Below, piece by piece: positions 62,745 through 64,000 of a stretch of DNA of 64,000 nt (position 1 is its first letter; each line of letters opens with the position of its first letter). The stretch is from Burkholderiaceae bacterium (GTDB lineage: Bacteria > Pseudomonadota > Gammaproteobacteria > Burkholderiales > Burkholderiaceae_C): contig JAFEHU010000083.1 of assembly GCA_017848435.1 (NCBI GenBank), positions 51,975 through 115,974 on the forward strand, given 5' to 3'. The position numbers and the translations under genes were made by a program. Below the pieces are notes generated by a model. The model was not told the origin of the DNA, made no database searches, and saw nothing but the letters and a program-made list of their open reading frames with translations.

Positions 62745-63675
62745 GGCTCATGAGTTCTCGTTCGAGCTGTGCCTTTTGCCCTCGCACTATGGTGGAGAGT
62801 ATCAGGCCTGTGGCAAAGCTAAGCATGGACGACAGCACCAGCGCCACGGCCAGTATGGCCAGTGGTACACGGTATACATAGCTGTACTGAAGATAATCAG
62901 CAATGGCAGGAAAACCTGCCAGCAGCCCTAATACCAGTAGCACCAAGGCAATCGCGCTAAAGAACTGCATGGGACGGTAATGGCGGACGATCTGGGTTAT
63001 GGTGTTGAGTACTCGCAAACCGTCTTTGACAGTACTCAATTTCGAGAAGCTACCTGCTGGCCTGTCTTGGTATTGGATAGGAATTTCTAGCAAACGAAAG
63101 CGACCATCCACTGCGTGCAGTGTGAGATCAGTTTCCAACTCAAATCCCTTGACTAGTATCGGGTAGCTTTTAACAAAGCGGCGGTTCATGGCGCGATAAC
63201 CGCTGAGCACATCCTTCAATCTGGATGAAAACAACCGGTTGATGAGGTAGCGCACCAAGTGGTTGCCGAACTGATGGGCAGGCCGTTTGTTTTCCTGGCC
63301 GTAGCGGCCATTGGAGATACGGTCACCCACTACCATGTCGAACTCACCGCTCAAAATCGGGTCGAGTAGGGCGTGCGCTTGATGCGCCGGGTAAGTCATG
63401 TCGGCATCGGCCATCAGGTAAACATCGGCATAGACTTCCAAGAACGCACGGCGAATCGCGTTGGCTTTTCCTTTAGCCCGCTCGCGCAGCACTGTGCCAC
63501 GTACGGGCAAGCGCTTGAGCGTGGCGGCTGCCAATTCGTAGGTCGCATCTGTCGAGGCGTTGTCAATGACCACGATCTCTGCGTCTGGCAGTGCGGTGGC
63601 GAATGCTTCAATGACTGGACCGATGGTCAAGGCCTCGTTGTAAGCTGGCAGAATGACTGCGATATGGCGGGTCAT
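62719..63675 (-). CDS. Polyprenyl-phosphate glycosyltransferase, GtrB/DPM1-like
   Basis: A 318-residue GT-A family 2 enzyme: AVILPAYNEALTIGPVIEAF, VVIDNASTDATYELA, DxD-type YLMADADMTYP, GYRAMNRRFVKSYPIL and GFELETDLTLHAV are the DPM1/GtrB motifs. Two C-terminal helices (about residues 240-300) anchor it. It would charge undecaprenyl phosphate with a sugar for transfer by the downstream GtrA and a GT-C enzyme. ATG 63675 precedes the first beta strand. Divergent from the OTase gene. Confidence 0.9.
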   Translation of the reverse strand: MTRHIAVILPAYNEALTIGPVIEAFATALPDAEIVVIDNASTDATYELAAATLKRLPVRGTVLRERAKGKANAIRRAFLEVYADVYLMADADMTYPAHQAHALLDPILSGEFDMVVGDRISNGRYGQENKRPAHQFGNHLVRYLINRLFSSRLKDVLSGYRAMNRRFVKSYPILVKGFELETDLTLHAVDGRFRLLEIPIQYQDRPAGSFSKLSTVKDGLRVLNTITQIVRHYRPMQFFSAIALVLLVLGLLAGFPAIADYLQYSYVYRVPLAILAVALVLSSMLSFATGLILSTIVRGQKAQLERELMSHVQAGNAH

Positions 63676-63821
63676 GTTGTTTCCGAATGAACAGCAACAC
63701 TGAAACGCAGCGTTGTCCTTGGCAAGCATACGGGATATCTCCCGTTCGGATTCCTTGAACTCAAGCCTCTGTGCCGCCAGTCTTTCCCTTGAACTTCAGT
63801 AACGAACAATCCTGCATATCA

Positions 63822-64000
63822 ATGGTGCTTCGTTTCGCGAGGGCGGCACTTGTGGGGCTCTGCTTCATCGCTCCCTGGCTCAACCCCTTCGCCTCCGGCC
63901 CGTCGCCCGGCGTGGTGCCCTGGCTGGTGACGCTGGCGGGGGTGGCCGGGCTGCGGCTGTTGTTGCCGGGGGCCTGGCCCCGTGCGGTGTGGGTGGGGGC
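63822..64000 (+). CDS. PglL/PilO-type O-oligosaccharyltransferase, N-terminal fragment
   Basis: The last 179 bases encode about 59 residues of a membrane protein. The frame LCFIAPWLNPFASGPSPGVV, then PWLVTLAGVAGLRLLLPG, matches the start of Betaproteobacterial PglL-type O-antigen-ligase/oligosaccharyltransferases, whose first helix is followed by an LNPF.PGPSP loop. It runs off the window. The ATG at 63822 is the first in frame. It would transfer lipid-linked glycan to pilins. Confidence 0.65.
   Translation, partial: MVLRFARAALVGLCFIAPWLNPFASGPSPGVVPWLVTLAGVAGLRLLLPGAWPRAVWVG

Overview
This is a GC-rich chromosomal window. The gene content and two dispersed repeat families (one GC-rich, one AT-rich with the core TAGCTAT...ATAGC) point to Betaproteobacteria, order Burkholderiales, most likely family Comamonadaceae (Rhodoferax/Acidovorax/Hydrogenophaga relatives). 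I saw no rRNA, tRNA, CRISPR array, prophage or intact insertion sequence. Most genes are housekeeping or envelope genes packed into short operons. GC content drops visibly at about 58.9-63.8 kb, in a pilin-glycosylation region.

Layout. 0-3 kb: start of transketolase (minus); S-adenosylmethionine decarboxylase, MurNAc-1-P uridylyltransferase and Xaa-Pro aminopeptidase as an overlapping plus-strand operon. 3-15.4 kb: seven minus-strand genes that may be one transcript: SPFH-SHOCT protein, zinc-ribbon DUF4178 protein, DUF350 protein, membrane-anchored spermidine-synthase-like protein, Tat-exported FAD oxidoreductase, then TamA and TamB. 15.5-21.5 kb: a DUF2064/glycosyltransferase pair, a methylthioadenosine/methylthioinosine phosphorylase, MaeB malic enzyme, and a barnase-barstar pair whose barstar frame seems to continue in -1. 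21.6-29.6 kb: lptD-surA-rsmA (minus) divergent from amgK, rsmE and an MFS transporter. 29.6-41.9 kb: LytS/LytTR two-component system with DUF2306, lipase and peptidase genes, EAL-HDOD protein, AraC regulator, secreted lipase, YigZ, hydroxypyruvate isomerase and chromate transporter, all minus. 42-49 kb: diguanylate cyclase, metX-metW behind a SAM-II riboswitch, a TMEM165/GDT1 transporter, amtB with a sigma-54 promoter, argC. 49-58.2 kb: sucCD, TerC, then a PP2C phosphatase, CHASE2-adenylate cyclase, class II cAMP phosphodiesterase and GAF-GspE ATPase. 58.3-64 kb: two type IV pilins (the second with a sigma-54 promoter), a GT-C membrane glycosyltransferase, methyltransferase, GtrA, a GtrB-like glycosyltransferase and the start of a PglL-type oligosaccharyltransferase.

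How the genes fit together. MurU and AmgK, 25 kb apart, complete the MurNAc recycling branch. SpeD, the membrane spermidine-synthase-like protein and the methylthio-nucleoside phosphorylase are the three steps expected for making aminopropyl groups and clearing the by-product, and they bracket the SPFH/DUF350 envelope operon. TamAB, LptD and SurA are outer-membrane biogenesis genes. The cAMP make/break pair overlaps the gene for a GAF-containing pilus/secretion ATPase just ahead of the pilins, suggesting second-messenger control of type IV pili. Nitrogen and methionine control can be read from promoter and riboswitch sequences.

Least settled points: start codons of speD, the membrane spermidine synthase and lptD, the function of the SPFH/DUF350 operon, and the state of the barstar gene.
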